Of a DNA stretch of 62,059 nt, positions 16,683 through 25,022 are shown in pieces. Source of the stretch: Kordia zhangzhouensis (GTDB lineage Bacteria > Bacteroidota > Bacteroidia > Flavobacteriales > Flavobacteriaceae); NCBI RefSeq assembly GCF_001005305.1, contig NZ_LBMH01000016.1:1-62059 (forward strand), written 5' to 3'. The notes under the pieces are model-generated. The model had not been told where the DNA came from. It searched no databases and was given only the letters and a program-made list of their open reading frames with translations. Position 1 is the stretch's first letter. Every line of letters starts with the position of its first letter. Both the position numbers and the translations under genes were made by a program.

Positions 16683-17240
16683 TTAAAAAAGTAAAGGGAA
16701 TAATACATGAATCATAAGCAATCCACCCACAAAAAAGCCTACCACAGCAATTAACGAAGGTAGTTGAAGGTTACTCATTCCTGAAATTGCATGCCCAGAA
16801 GTACATCCACCAGCATAGCGTGCACCAAAGCCTACTAAAAAACCACCAATTACTAAAAGAAGGAGGTTCTTTACATCTGAAAAAACAGATAAGCCAAACA
16901 ATTCATTTGGCATATAAGTAGCACCAGCATTTTCAAATCCTAGAGTATGTAAATTTTCAACAGTTTTAGGATTTAGTGCTACTGTTGCATCTATTGTTAA
17001 AAACTCATGAGCAATAAACCCTCCAATAATAGCTCCAACCACCACAACTAAGTTCCATCGTTGAGACTTCCAATCAAATTTAAAAAAATCAGCTTTGTTT
17101 CCTGCTCCGCAAATTGTACACATGGTACGTAGGTTGCTAGACATTCCAAAATTTTTTCCAACCATGAGCAATAAAAATAGTACAAGTGCAATCATTGCAC
17201 CAGATACATACCAAGGCCAAGGTTCATAGATCCATTCCAT
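16683..17240 (-). CDS. YeeE/YedE-family membrane protein, first half of the pair
   Basis: A 185-residue protein with about five membrane helices. It carries a cytoplasmic-side C-x-x-C (MCTICGAG) and the family signature GARYAGGCTSGHAISGMSN with its central Cys. This is the larger half of the split YeeE/YedE unit; the smaller half follows after 3 bp. The family imports inorganic sulfur (thiosulfate in characterised members). Its promoter at 17257-17300 carries the same operator as the rhodanese, MBL, TauE and cydAB units, tying it to a sulfur-stress response. Confidence 0.88.
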   Translation of the reverse strand: MEWIYEPWPWYVSGAMIALVLFLLLMVGKNFGMSSNLRTMCTICGAGNKADFFKFDWKSQRWNLVVVVGAIIGGFIAHEFLTIDATVALNPKTVENLHTLGFENAGATYMPNELFGLSVFSDVKNLLLLVIGGFLVGFGARYAGGCTSGHAISGMSNLQLPSLIAVVGFFVGGLLMIHVLFPLLF

Positions 17241-17256
17241 AACACATAATTTTTAG

Positions 17257-17300
17257 CAAAAAAACGAAAAAATGAGCAGGTGCAAAGTAACTTTAGTTAC
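17257..17300 (-). promoter_or_regulatory. GTAAC operator and -7 box for the YeeE/YedE pair
   Basis: Operator GTAACTTTAGTTAC (plus-strand text, 17287-17300), near-palindromic. Reading on the minus strand, 22 bp later comes TTTTTTTG (17257-17264), one base from TAnnTTTG. The ATG follows after a 16-nt leader. Same geometry as five other sites in this block. Confidence 0.75.
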
Positions 17301-17308
17301 AAAAACGA

Positions 17309-18346
17309 TTAATAGCTAGTTTCATCCAGTTGAACTTTTCCTCTAAAAGTTCGATATACAAAAAATGTATAACTCAACACTAAAGGAGCTCCAATAGCAA
17401 CTATAATCAACATATTTTTCATTGAATCTTCCGATGAAGCCGCATTATAAATATCAATACTGTATTGGGAATCAATAGTAGAAAATAGCAATGTAGGATA
17501 TAGCTCAATAGCGACCAACACTAACATAGATGCAATAGTAATAGACGAAAAAGCAAATGCGAGTTTGTATCTTTTTTTATTGGCCAATCGGGGAACGTTT
17601 GCGATTGATAAAAAAGTAATTAAAGGAGCAATAAATAGTATTGGATTTGCTTTAAAATCATCTGATAAGTGTGGGATATATAATAAAGTATACATGGTAG
17701 TAATTCCGAAAAAGACCATAAAAAGAATGAGTCCTTTTTTTAGTAAAATAGTCAATTTAGCAAACAAACGACCTTCCGTTTTTACCAATAAATAAATAGC
17801 TCCGTGTGTCATAAAAAGGAACAAGGTTGTAAATCCTGTAAGCAAAGAATAGGGGTTTAGAAACTCAAAAAAGCCAGTATCTTGATATTGATAGTTTTCA
17901 CCGATAGCCAATCCTTGTAATACGTTTCCAAGTACAACGCCAAGTAAAAAAGCCAACATAATACTTGAAATACTGTATGTTATATCGAAGGTGTTTCGCC
18001 ACCAAACCCATTTTTCTTTTCCACGAACTTCAATAGAGATACCTCTTAAAATCAAGAACACCAAAAAAAGCATGAACGGGATATACATACTTGAAAAAAA
18101 GGTGGCATACATGACAGGAAATCCAGCAAATAATGCACCACCACCAATTACGAGCCATACTTCATTTCCATCCCAAACAGGGCCAACTGCATTCATGGCA
18201 ACACGCCTGCTATGATCTTTTTTAAAGAATAAATGCCATGCGCCAGCTCCGAAATCAAAGCCATCTAAAACAGCATATCCTGAGAATAAAGCTCCAACTA
18301 CTAAAAACCACCAAGTGGGATAATCTAATCCTAAAAAAGTTTCCAT
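17309..18346 (-). CDS. cydB: Cytochrome bd ubiquinol oxidase subunit II
   Basis: A 345-residue membrane protein with about eight or nine helices. The N-terminal GYAVLDGFDFGAGAWHLFF and DGNEVWLVIGGGALFAGFP segments are diagnostic for CydB. With CydA it forms the high-affinity terminal quinol oxidase. It starts 6 bp after the cydA stop, so the two are one operon. Its own downstream neighbour (YeeE/YedE) has a separate operator-promoter in the 68-bp gap. Confidence 0.95.
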   Translation of the reverse strand: METFLGLDYPTWWFLVVGALFSGYAVLDGFDFGAGAWHLFFKKDHSRRVAMNAVGPVWDGNEVWLVIGGGALFAGFPVMYATFFSSMYIPFMLFLVFLILRGISIEVRGKEKWVWWRNTFDITYSISSIMLAFLLGVVLGNVLQGLAIGENYQYQDTGFFEFLNPYSLLTGFTTLFLFMTHGAIYLLVKTEGRLFAKLTILLKKGLILFMVFFGITTMYTLLYIPHLSDDFKANPILFIAPLITFLSIANVPRLANKKRYKLAFAFSSITIASMLVLVAIELYPTLLFSTIDSQYSIDIYNAASSEDSMKNMLIIVAIGAPLVLSYTFFVYRTFRGKVQLDETSY

Positions 18347-18352
18347 ACATTT

Positions 18353-19738
18353 TTATTTTCCAGTGAGTATATGTGTAATTTCCTCTGTCAAAGGTCTGTC
18401 GTCATCTTTGCTTTCTGATTCTTCATAAGGACCATGTTGTATTTTTTTATTCAACAAGTAAATAAAAAGTAAAAACAACAATGTGTACACTATCAAAAAC
18501 AGGATTAACGAGAATAATATTTGATTGTCAGTAACTGCTTGAGAAAATGCTTCATTTGTACGTAGATGTCCGTATACAACCCACGGTTGTCGCCCCATTT
18601 CAGCCGCAAACCAACCGGCTTGATTGGCAATTTGAGGCAATAATGCCGCAAAGACAAATATCCATAAAAGCCATTTTTTGCTAAAAAGAGTTCCTTTCCA
18701 CCATAAAAAAACGCCCAGTAGAGAAAGAGCAATCAGTATCATTCCAATGGTAACCATAATGTGATAAAATTGAAACACCGCATTTACTTGGCTTGGTCTG
18801 TCTTCTTCAGGAAATGCATTCAATCCTGTTACGGGAGCTTCAGTATCATAGTGTAATAAAAAAGAAAGTCCACCAGGTATTTTAAGTCCGCTCACTTCTT
18901 GTGATTCTTTATGAACCCAGCCAAATAAGTACATGTCTGCTGGTGCATTGGCTTCAAAATGCCCTTCCATCGCAGCTAATTTAGCAGGTTGATTGACAGC
19001 AACACCTTCTGCAGAGCTATGTCCTGTAAATAATTGTGCTAATGAAAATATAGTTGCAACCAGTAAAGCAATTTTAAAAGCACGTTTAGAAATATCAACA
19101 AAGCGGTCTTTTACTAAGTAATATGCATGCACGCTTAATACTAAAAAAGCACCCGCTAACAAGGCGCCTAACCAAACATGTAAAATTCTATCAACACTGG
19201 AAGGATTAAATACCATGGCCCAAAAATCAGTAATCTCGGCGCGTGCATTCATGCCTTCGCCAACAATATGATATCCTGCAGGTGTTTGTTGCCAACTATT
19301 CGCTACCACAATCCACACAGCAGAAAACATAGAACCTAAAAATACACCAATGGTAGACACCAAATGTACCCAAGGTTTTACGCGATTCCATCCAAATAAT
19401 AAAATTCCTAGAAAACCGCTTTCAAGTGCAAACGCAAAAACACCTTCTGCAGCGAGCGCACTTCCAAATACATCGCCCACGTATCTTGAATATACTGCCC
19501 AATTGGTTCCAAATTCAAACTCCATGACAATTCCAGTCACAACACCAATACCAAAAGTGAGTGCAAAAATTTTCGTCCAGAATTTAGCCAAAATATGGTA
19601 TTGTTTGTTTTTTGTACGCATATAGGCACTTTCAAAAATGACCATAAGTAGTCCCAAACCAATACTTAAAGGCGGATAAATATAATGAAAGGCAATAGTG
19701 AAAGCAAATTGGATTCGAGCAAGAATTTCAGTATCCAT
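18353..19738 (-). CDS. cydA: Cytochrome bd ubiquinol oxidase subunit I
   Basis: The ORF extends to 19774, but the start at 19738 ([20 protein letters not shown]) matches CydA N-termini, including the conserved His of [13 protein letters not shown], giving 461 residues. Other CydA hallmarks are [23 protein letters not shown] and [17 protein letters not shown]. The quinol loop is short. The enzyme reduces O2 to water with quinol electrons, and bd oxidases are known to resist sulfide. The operon promoter at 19759-19803 carries the GTAAC-type operator shared with the sulfur genes on both sides. Confidence 0.96.
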   Translation of the reverse strand: MDTEILARIQFAFTIAFHYIYPPLSIGLGLLMVIFESAYMRTKNKQYHILAKFWTKIFALTFGIGVVTGIVMEFEFGTNWAVYSRYVGDVFGSALAAEGVFAFALESGFLGILLFGWNRVKPWVHLVSTIGVFLGSMFSAVWIVVANSWQQTPAGYHIVGEGMNARAEITDFWAMVFNPSSVDRILHVWLGALLAGAFLVLSVHAYYLVKDRFVDISKRAFKIALLVATIFSLAQLFTGHSSAEGVAVNQPAKLAAMEGHFEANAPADMYLFGWVHKESQEVSGLKIPGGLSFLLHYDTEAPVTGLNAFPEEDRPSQVNAVFQFYHIMVTIGMILIALSLLGVFLWWKGTLFSKKWLLWIFVFAALLPQIANQAGWFAAEMGRQPWVVYGHLRTNEAFSQAVTDNQILFSLILFLIVYTLLFLLFIYLLNKKIQHGPYEESESKDDDRPLTEEITHILTGK

Positions 19739-19758
19739 AGTGAAGAATTTTGTCTTCA

Positions 19759-19803
19759 CAAAGATACAGCACAACGCTTAGAAAACTAGGCAACTTAGGT
19801 TAC
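19759..19803 (-). promoter_or_regulatory. cydAp: GTAAC operator and -7 box for cydAB
   Basis: Operator GCAACTTAGGTTAC (plus text, 19790-19803), one arm degenerate. On the minus strand, 23 bp further is TATCTTTG (19759-19766), a perfect TAnnTTTG, then a 20-nt leader to the ATG at 19738. This weaker copy still keeps the spacing of the other five. Confidence 0.72.
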
Positions 19804-19985
19804 ATAAACTGTTTTTTTAAGAACTATTTTTTGTATATATTCTTTATATAAAATACTGAAATTATGTGAATAACAATGGTTTTACTGAAGAATATTTAAA
19901 GTTTGAACGGCAAATTTAGCATTTCTTTTACAGAGTATCTTTCCTTACTAAAGTATTTGTATCTTCCCTTTTTATTTTTCATAGT

Positions 19986-20582
19986 ATGAAAGAAAAATTA
20001 CTACAAGAAGTGATTGGTAACACAGATATTTATTTGATTGATCAAATTTTGAAAGGGCGCTATCAAAAAGAAGATATGATTTTGGATGCAGGCTGCGGCA
20101 GCGGACGTAATATTAGGTATTTCTATGAAAATGAGTATTCTGTTTTTGCAATTGACACTGATGAAGAAATTATTGAAACCCTTAAAAAGAAATATTCAAA
20201 ACTTGCGGACAATTTTAGCGTGTCTAGGGTTGAGGAACTTCCGTTTATTACTGAAACGTTTGATCATATTATTTGTAATGCCGTACTGCATTTTGCGGTG
20301 AGCGAAATACAATTAAGGAAAATGTTTTCTGAATTAGTACGAGTGTTAAAAAAAGGGGGAAGTTTATTCATCCGCATGACGTCGAATATAGGTATAGAGG
20401 GAAAAGCGATACATATACAAAAAGGAATATATTCATTGCCAGATGGGACAGAACGTTTTTTACTAACAAGAGAATTGCTTCGTGATTTAATGACAGTGCA
20501 TCAACTTTCTTTTATTGAACCAGTAAAAAGTACCAATGTACATGATTTGCGAAGTATGACAACTTTGGTATTACGAAAGTAA
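19986..20582 (+). CDS. Class I SAM-dependent methyltransferase
   Basis: A 198-residue protein with a clear Rossmann methyltransferase core: motif I ILDAGCGSGRNIRYF (about 33-47), an acidic strand-2 end (AIDTDEE), motif II FDHIICNAVLHF, and post-motif LVRVLKKGGSLFIRM. The substrate is not deducible; metalloid or small-thiol methylation are possibilities only because of the neighbours. It is the sole plus-strand gene in this block, divergent from cydA and convergent with the rhodanese gene (2 bp between stops). I find no GTAAC operator in front of it. Confidence 0.82.
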   Translation: MKEKLLQEVIGNTDIYLIDQILKGRYQKEDMILDAGCGSGRNIRYFYENEYSVFAIDTDEEIIETLKKKYSKLADNFSVSRVEELPFITETFDHIICNAVLHFAVSEIQLRKMFSELVRVLKKGGSLFIRMTSNIGIEGKAIHIQKGIYSLPDGTERFLLTRELLRDLMTVHQLSFIEPVKSTNVHDLRSMTTLVLRK

Positions 20583-20584
20583 AC

Positions 20585-20929
20585 TTATTTCCAAGCTTTA
20601 TAGCCACCTTTTAAGTCATATACTTTTTTAAAACCAATTTGCAATAGTTTTTTAGCACTTCGCTGACTTCGATTTCCTGAGCGACAGTACAAGTAAATAG
20701 GTTGATTTCTATCGAATCCAGCAAAATTTTCATTGAAATGTGCCCGATCAAAAAAATCAATATTCACAGCGTTTTCAATATGTCCTGATTTATATTCTAG
20801 CGGAGTACGTACATCAACCAATTGTACCTGCTTCTCAGTAATTGCTTTTTTAAAAGAAGCTACGTCTAAAATTTCAATTTGATCTGTAGCTTCTTGTTTG
20901 TTACCAAAGAGTGAATTAAAAAAGGACAT
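20585..20929 (-). CDS. Single-domain rhodanese-like sulfurtransferase
   Basis: A 114-residue protein. After a short N-terminal amphipathic stretch (MSFFNSLFG) the rhodanese fold is complete: VDVRTPLEYKSGHIENAVNI, then the active-site loop YLYCRSGNRSQRSAKKL with catalytic Cys in C-R-S-G-N-R, and the closing DLKGGYKAW. It would carry sulfane sulfur as a Cys persulfide and transfer it to thiol acceptors. It has its own GTAAC operator-promoter (20957-20999) and lies downstream of the MBL-rhodanese fusion gene. Confidence 0.92.
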   Translation of the reverse strand: MSFFNSLFGNKQEATDQIEILDVASFKKAITEKQVQLVDVRTPLEYKSGHIENAVNIDFFDRAHFNENFAGFDRNQPIYLYCRSGNRSQRSAKKLLQIGFKKVYDLKGGYKAWK

Positions 20930-20956
20930 ATTTGAGGGTTTAGGGGATTTTTATTA

Positions 20957-20999
20957 CAAAAATAATGCATTATAAATGTGTGACAGTAACTTTGGTTAC
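20957..20999 (-). promoter_or_regulatory. GTAAC operator and -7 box for the rhodanese gene
   Basis: Operator GTAACTTTGGTTAC (plus text, 20986-20999). On the minus strand, 21 bp on is TATTTTTG (20957-20964), a perfect TAnnTTTG, then a 27-nt leader. Confidence 0.78.
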
Positions 21000-21119
21000 A
21001 TAACTATATTTTAAAGTAATTTTTATAGGTAGCACAGCTGAGAAAAGATCACTTTACATCAGACTTCATTTTTTTCTCAACTGTGCATTATGAATAAACT
21101 TAACCTTTACTAGTTTGTA

Positions 21120-22526
21120 TTATAATGTTGAAGGACATACATATGCAGATACAGGAACTTCGGTTTCTTTTATCGACTTAAATCCTCCTTCTACATTAAT
21201 CAAGTTGTGAATTCCTCTACTTTTTAAAATTGATGCAGCGATTACGCTTCGATATCCACCAGCACAATGAACATAAAATGAATCATTGGTAGGGAAATCT
21301 TCCAAATGTGAATTTAAAGCACTCAAAGGAGTGTTTTTTGCATCTATTACATGTTCTGATAAAAACTCACTTTCGCGTCGTACATCAAACACATTTTTAT
21401 GTGTAAGATATGCTTTTGCAAAAGTTGCTGCAGAAACGGAGCTCATTGTGTCATATTCTTTAGAAGCACTTTTCCAAGCATCAAAACCACCTTTCAAGTA
21501 ACCTAAAGTCTGATCGAAACCAACTCTAGACAAACGAATTACGGCTTCTTCTTCGCGACCTTCAGGAGCCACTAACAAAATAGGTTGTTGAATATCTGCA
21601 ATTAAAGCACCTACCCATGGAGCAAATCCACCATCCAAACCAATGAATATTGAGCGAGGAATGTGTCCTTTTACAAAATCACTTTGGTGACGTACATCCA
21701 ATACCAACGCACCTGATTGATTAGCAATAGCTTCAAAATCGGTAGGACTTAATGCGGTAGTTCCTCGTTTAATCACGTTAGAAACGTCGTCATATCCTTC
21801 TTTATTAAGTTTTACGTTATCAGGGAAGTAACTTGGAGGAGGTAATAAGCCATCTGTGACTTCTTCAATAAACTCTTCTTTAGTCATATTTGCACGCAAT
21901 GCATAGTTTACTTTTTTCTGATTGCCAAGGGTGTCAAACGTTTCTTTCATCATATTCTTTCCACAAGCAGAACCTGCTCCATGCGCAGGATATACAATAA
22001 TATCATCAGCAAGCGGCATAATCTTTTTACGTAAACTATCAAATAAATGACTAGCTAAATCTTCAACCGTAATAGAACCTATTTTTTGCGCTAAATCAGG
22101 TCTTCCAACATCTCCTAAAAATAATGTATCTCCACTAAATAAGGCGTGGTCTTTACCATTTTCATCTCGTAAGAGATATGTGGTACTTTCCATGGTATGT
22201 CCTGGAGTATGGAGCGCAATAATTGTGATATTTCCTAGCTTAAATTCTTGTCCATCTTTTGCGATTAATGCTTCAAATGAAGGATTTGCATTAGGACCAT
22301 AGATAATTGGAGCTCCTGTTTTTTGAGCTAGTGTTACGTGTCCGCTGACAAAATCTGCATGGAAATGTGTTTCAAAAATATATTTAATCGTAGCGTTCTG
22401 TTCTTTTGCTTTGTCAATATAGGGCTGTACTTCACGAAGTGGGTCAATAATTGCAACTTCGCCATTACTTTCGATATAATACGCTCCCTGAGCTAAGCAT
22501 CCTGTATATATTTGTTCAATAATCAT
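21120..22526 (-). CDS. MBL-fold persulfide-dioxygenase-like protein fused to two rhodanese domains
   Basis: A 468-residue fusion. Residues 1-250: metallo-beta-lactamase fold of the ETHE1/persulfide dioxygenase branch, with THFHADFVSGH, GHTMESTTYLL, GDTLFLGDVGRPDL and VYPAHGAGSACGKNM supplying metal ligands. Residues about 265-360: a rhodanese domain whose active loop reads LLVAPEGREEEA, with no catalytic Cys. Residues about 370-460: a rhodanese domain with an intact loop HCAGGYRS. In this family the first part oxidises glutathione or low-molecular-weight persulfide to sulfite, and the rhodanese part exchanges sulfane sulfur. Sulfite could leave by the TauE-like protein encoded next (22601-23401). 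Own GTAAC operator at 22576. Confidence 0.93.
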   Translation of the reverse strand: MIIEQIYTGCLAQGAYYIESNGEVAIIDPLREVQPYIDKAKEQNATIKYIFETHFHADFVSGHVTLAQKTGAPIIYGPNANPSFEALIAKDGQEFKLGNITIIALHTPGHTMESTTYLLRDENGKDHALFSGDTLFLGDVGRPDLAQKIGSITVEDLASHLFDSLRKKIMPLADDIIVYPAHGAGSACGKNMMKETFDTLGNQKKVNYALRANMTKEEFIEEVTDGLLPPPSYFPDNVKLNKEGYDDVSNVIKRGTTALSPTDFEAIANQSGALVLDVRHQSDFVKGHIPRSIFIGLDGGFAPWVGALIADIQQPILLVAPEGREEEAVIRLSRVGFDQTLGYLKGGFDAWKSASKEYDTMSSVSAATFAKAYLTHKNVFDVRRESEFLSEHVIDAKNTPLSALNSHLEDFPTNDSFYVHCAGGYRSVIAASILKSRGIHNLINVEGGFKSIKETEVPVSAYVCPSTL

Positions 22527-22545
22527 GATCGTAAATTTTATAAGG

Positions 22546-22589
22546 TAAAATTATGAAAATCAATTGGGTGTCGCAGTAACTTAAGTTAC
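22546..22589 (-). promoter_or_regulatory. GTAAC operator (perfect palindrome) and -7 box for the MBL-rhodanese gene
   Basis: Operator GTAACTTAAGTTAC (22576-22589) is a perfect 14-bp palindrome, the best copy in the window. On the minus strand, 22 bp on is TAATTTTA (22546-22553), then a 19-nt leader. Confidence 0.78.
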
Positions 22590-22600
22590 AGAGGCTTTTT

Positions 22601-23401
22601 TTAAGATTGTTTTACAAAAAATTCCATGTAAAAAATAAAGATTGCCATCACAAAGATGAAATAGCCAAATCCTTTTTTGAGTTTTTTTCCATCAATAAAG
22701 TTTCCAAGATAACTTCCAATGAAGATACCTACAAGTGAAATTCCAGTAAAGATTGCTAAGAATTGCCAATCAATTTGCATGGTTAAGGCATCGCCTAAAA
22801 AGAAGCCTAAAAGAGATTTAAAAGCAATAATAATTAAAGATGTTCCGACAGCGACTTTCATTTGTACGTTTGCGAGGATAACCAATGCAGGAATGATTAA
22901 AAAACCACCACCAGCACCAATCATTCCTGTAATAGCACCTACTACAAGTCCTTCAATTAAAATAAGAGGATAATTATAAGATACATCTCCAGAATTTTTC
23001 TTTTCCTCACGATCTTTAAGCATTGAAAAAGCGGCAGGAAACATCAATAAGGCAAACAATCCGAACATGCCCATTCTTCGAGTAAAATCAAAATCTGAAA
23101 TGGTAAATAGAACAGCTGGTAACGCAGGGACTACATAGTATCGAATAAGTGTTACACCTACAATAGCAGGAATTCCAAAAACGACTGCTGTTCGCCAATC
23201 TACATATCCTTTAAAATGCTGTTTCAATCCGCCAACAAGAGCGCTGGTTCCAACAATAAATAGCGAATATGCTGTGGCAATTTTTTCATTTACAGAAAAG
23301 AGATATGCTAATACAGGGACTGCTAAAATAGAACCGCCACCGCCAATAAGTCCAAGTGAAATTCCAATAATCAAGGCGCTAATGTAGCCAAGTATTTCCA
23401 T
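22601..23401 (-). CDS. TauE/SafE-family permease (probable sulfite/organosulfur exporter)
   Basis: A 266-residue protein with about eight membrane helices. The two family repeats are visible: GISLGLIGGGGSILAVPVLA at the N-terminus and GAITGMIGAGGGFLIIPALV in the second half, with PVL/PAL motifs. TauE/SafE members export sulfite, sulfoacetate or related anions. Placed next to a persulfide dioxygenase that makes sulfite and under the same operator, sulfite export is the natural inference. The ATG is 22 bp after its TATGTTTG box. Confidence 0.88.
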   Translation of the reverse strand: MEILGYISALIIGISLGLIGGGGSILAVPVLAYLFSVNEKIATAYSLFIVGTSALVGGLKQHFKGYVDWRTAVVFGIPAIVGVTLIRYYVVPALPAVLFTISDFDFTRRMGMFGLFALLMFPAAFSMLKDREEKKNSGDVSYNYPLILIEGLVVGAITGMIGAGGGFLIIPALVILANVQMKVAVGTSLIIIAFKSLLGFFLGDALTMQIDWQFLAIFTGISLVGIFIGSYLGNFIDGKKLKKGFGYFIFVMAIFIFYMEFFVKQS

Positions 23402-23423
23402 AGTAATTCAATGTTTATCGGTG

Positions 23424-23467
23424 CAAACATACAGCACTCGAAACAATTGGGCAGTAACTAATGTTAC
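23424..23467 (-). promoter_or_regulatory. GTAAC operator and -7 box for the TauE/SafE gene
   Basis: Operator GTAACTAATGTTAC (23454-23467). On the minus strand, 22 bp on is TATGTTTG (23424-23431), a perfect TAnnTTTG, then a 22-nt leader. Confidence 0.78.
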
Positions 23468-23470
23468 AAT

Positions 23471-24106
23471 TCAGTCTAAATTTATGACTTTAATATGGTT
23501 TCTGTGTAATTCGATACGCCCCATTTGCTCTAATTTTTTTAAAAGTCTCGAAATAACAACTCTCGAGCTGTGCAGGTCGTACGCAATTTCTTGATGTGTA
23601 TTGTGAATTGTGTCAGAATTATTGATGCGAACTTTTTCTTTTAAATAATTAAGCAATCGTTGATCCATTTTTTCAAAAGCAACACTATCTAAAATATGCA
23701 GCACTTCATTGAGTCTTGTATGATAGCTTTGAAACACAAAATCACGCCACGACTTATATTTTGCAGTCCATTCTTCCATTTTTTGGACAGGCACCATAAT
23801 CAACTTTGTATCTTTTTCGGCTACAGCTTTAATTTCACTTTTAGTTTGCCCCATACAACAATTCATAGTCATTGAACAGGTTTCCCCACTTTCCAAGTAA
23901 TATAGTAGCAGTTCGTCGCCTTCTTTATCTTCGCGCATTACTTTAATGGCTCCCGAAATCAATAGAGGCATCCCACGTACATAATCGCCAATGGCCATCA
24001 TGGTAAAACCTTCGGGAACTTCTTTAAAAGTTCCAACTTGTGCAATTTCTTGAAGCAAAGCTTCTTCAAAAAGGTGTCCGTAATGGTCTCTAAGTTCTTG
24101 AATCAT
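23471..24106 (-). CDS. Crp/Fnr-family regulator with a Cys cluster, probable master of the GTAAC regulon
   Basis: The frame is open to a TTG at 24136, but ATG 24106 (MIQELRDHYGHLFEEALLQE) is the better start because the -7 box lies at 24157; this gives 211 residues. The N-terminal cyclic-nucleotide-binding-type beta roll (to about 115) has lost the cAMP phosphate-binding signature and instead carries ETCSMTMNCCMGQ (Cys77, Cys83, Cys84). A long dimer helix and a C-terminal winged HTH (HQEIAYDLHSSRVVISRLLK, about 171-190) follow. I infer thiol-based sensing of sulfane sulfur or oxidant and activation at the six GTAAC-N4-GTTAC sites nearby, including its own promoter. Confidence 0.88.
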   Translation of the reverse strand: MIQELRDHYGHLFEEALLQEIAQVGTFKEVPEGFTMMAIGDYVRGMPLLISGAIKVMREDKEGDELLLYYLESGETCSMTMNCCMGQTKSEIKAVAEKDTKLIMVPVQKMEEWTAKYKSWRDFVFQSYHTRLNEVLHILDSVAFEKMDQRLLNYLKEKVRINNSDTIHNTHQEIAYDLHSSRVVISRLLKKLEQMGRIELHRNHIKVINLD

Positions 24107-24156
24107 ATGGTAAGGTTTTAAAGTAGGTAACTTCAAAAAGATGCGTTACTAGCTAT

Positions 24157-24199
24157 CAAAGTTATCATTTTCTTACGAAAACTTTGTAACCTATGTTAC
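24157..24199 (-). promoter_or_regulatory. GTAAC operator and -7 box for the Crp/Fnr gene (autoregulation)
   Basis: Operator GTAACCTATGTTAC (24186-24199). On the minus strand, 21 bp on is TAACTTTG (24157-24164), a perfect TAnnTTTG. The leader to ATG 24106 is 50 nt, longer than for the other five. Confidence 0.78.
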
Positions 24200-24306
24200 A
24201 TCTATTCTATATTCTTCTTTATGAAAAAAAGAATAAAATGTAGGATAGAGGCTATGGTTGAGTTCATTTTTGCCAAAAAAAATAGCTAATATATTGTCCA
24301 TATAAA

Positions 24307-24339
24307 AAAGCCAGCAGCATACAAGATACTACTGGCTTT
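24307..24339 (-). terminator. Hairpin terminator after the carbonic anhydrase gene
   Basis: AAAGCCAG (24307-24314) pairs with CTGGCTTT (24332-24339). On the minus strand the stem is followed by a T run, so it ends the SulP-Usp-carbonic anhydrase transcript. Confidence 0.75.
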
Positions 24340-24380
24340 AAAAATAAGCTAACTATTTTTCTTTTTCACCGTTCTATATA

Positions 24381-25007
24381 CTAAAAGAACGTAACTTTTC
24401 CATTGCTAATATCGTACATACCACCAACAATTTTAATCTCGCCATCTTCCTCTAGTTCGGCTAGTACTGGACTTTGTTTACGAATGTTGTCAATAGTCAT
24501 TTCTACATTTTTGATGGCAACATTATTTACAAATTCAATATTTTTTGAGTTACGCTGACTTTCATCTGTAGGTTCTGCTACAGCATCTACAGCAGGCTCA
24601 ATTTTATTAATCAGTGAGGTTAAGTTTCCAAGTCGTGCATGGTCACAAGCACCTTTAATTGCTCCACAGCTTGTATGTCCAAGAACAACGATTAATTTTG
24701 TTCCTGCTAACTTACAAGCAAATTCCATACTTCCTAAAATATCTTCATTTACAAAATTTCCTGCAATACGGATACTAAAAATATCTCCCAAACCTTGATC
24801 AAATACAAGTTCTGCGGATACTCTCGAATCAATACAACTCAAGATAGTTGCAAAAGGAAACTGACCGTTTCGAGTATCATTTACTTGTTGTAAAAGGTTT
24901 CTATTGGCTTTTAAATTCTGTTGAAACCGTTCATTTCCTTGCATTAAAAATTGCAAAGACTTGTCGGGAGTCATGGTGGCTTGGGTTTCTTTTGTATGTG
25001 CTTTCAT
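24381..25007 (-). CDS. Beta-class carbonic anhydrase
   Basis: A 208-residue enzyme interconverting CO2 and bicarbonate. The zinc ligands and the Asp/Arg dyad are visible in ATILSCIDSRVSAELVFDQG (Cys-x-Asp-x-Arg) and VVLGHTSCGAIKGAC (His-x-x-Cys); GDIFSIRIAGNFVNEDILGS is also typical. It is the last gene of a three-gene run: SulP anion transporter, universal stress protein, carbonic anhydrase (gaps 26 and 15 bp). SulP plus carbonic anhydrase pairs are known and suggest bicarbonate uptake/fixation rather than sulfate transport. Confidence 0.94.
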   Translation of the reverse strand: MKAHTKETQATMTPDKSLQFLMQGNERFQQNLKANRNLLQQVNDTRNGQFPFATILSCIDSRVSAELVFDQGLGDIFSIRIAGNFVNEDILGSMEFACKLAGTKLIVVLGHTSCGAIKGACDHARLGNLTSLINKIEPAVDAVAEPTDESQRNSKNIEFVNNVAIKNVEMTIDNIRKQSPVLAELEEDGEIKIVGGMYDISNGKVTFF

Positions 25008-25022
25008 AGTGTTTAATTAGTG

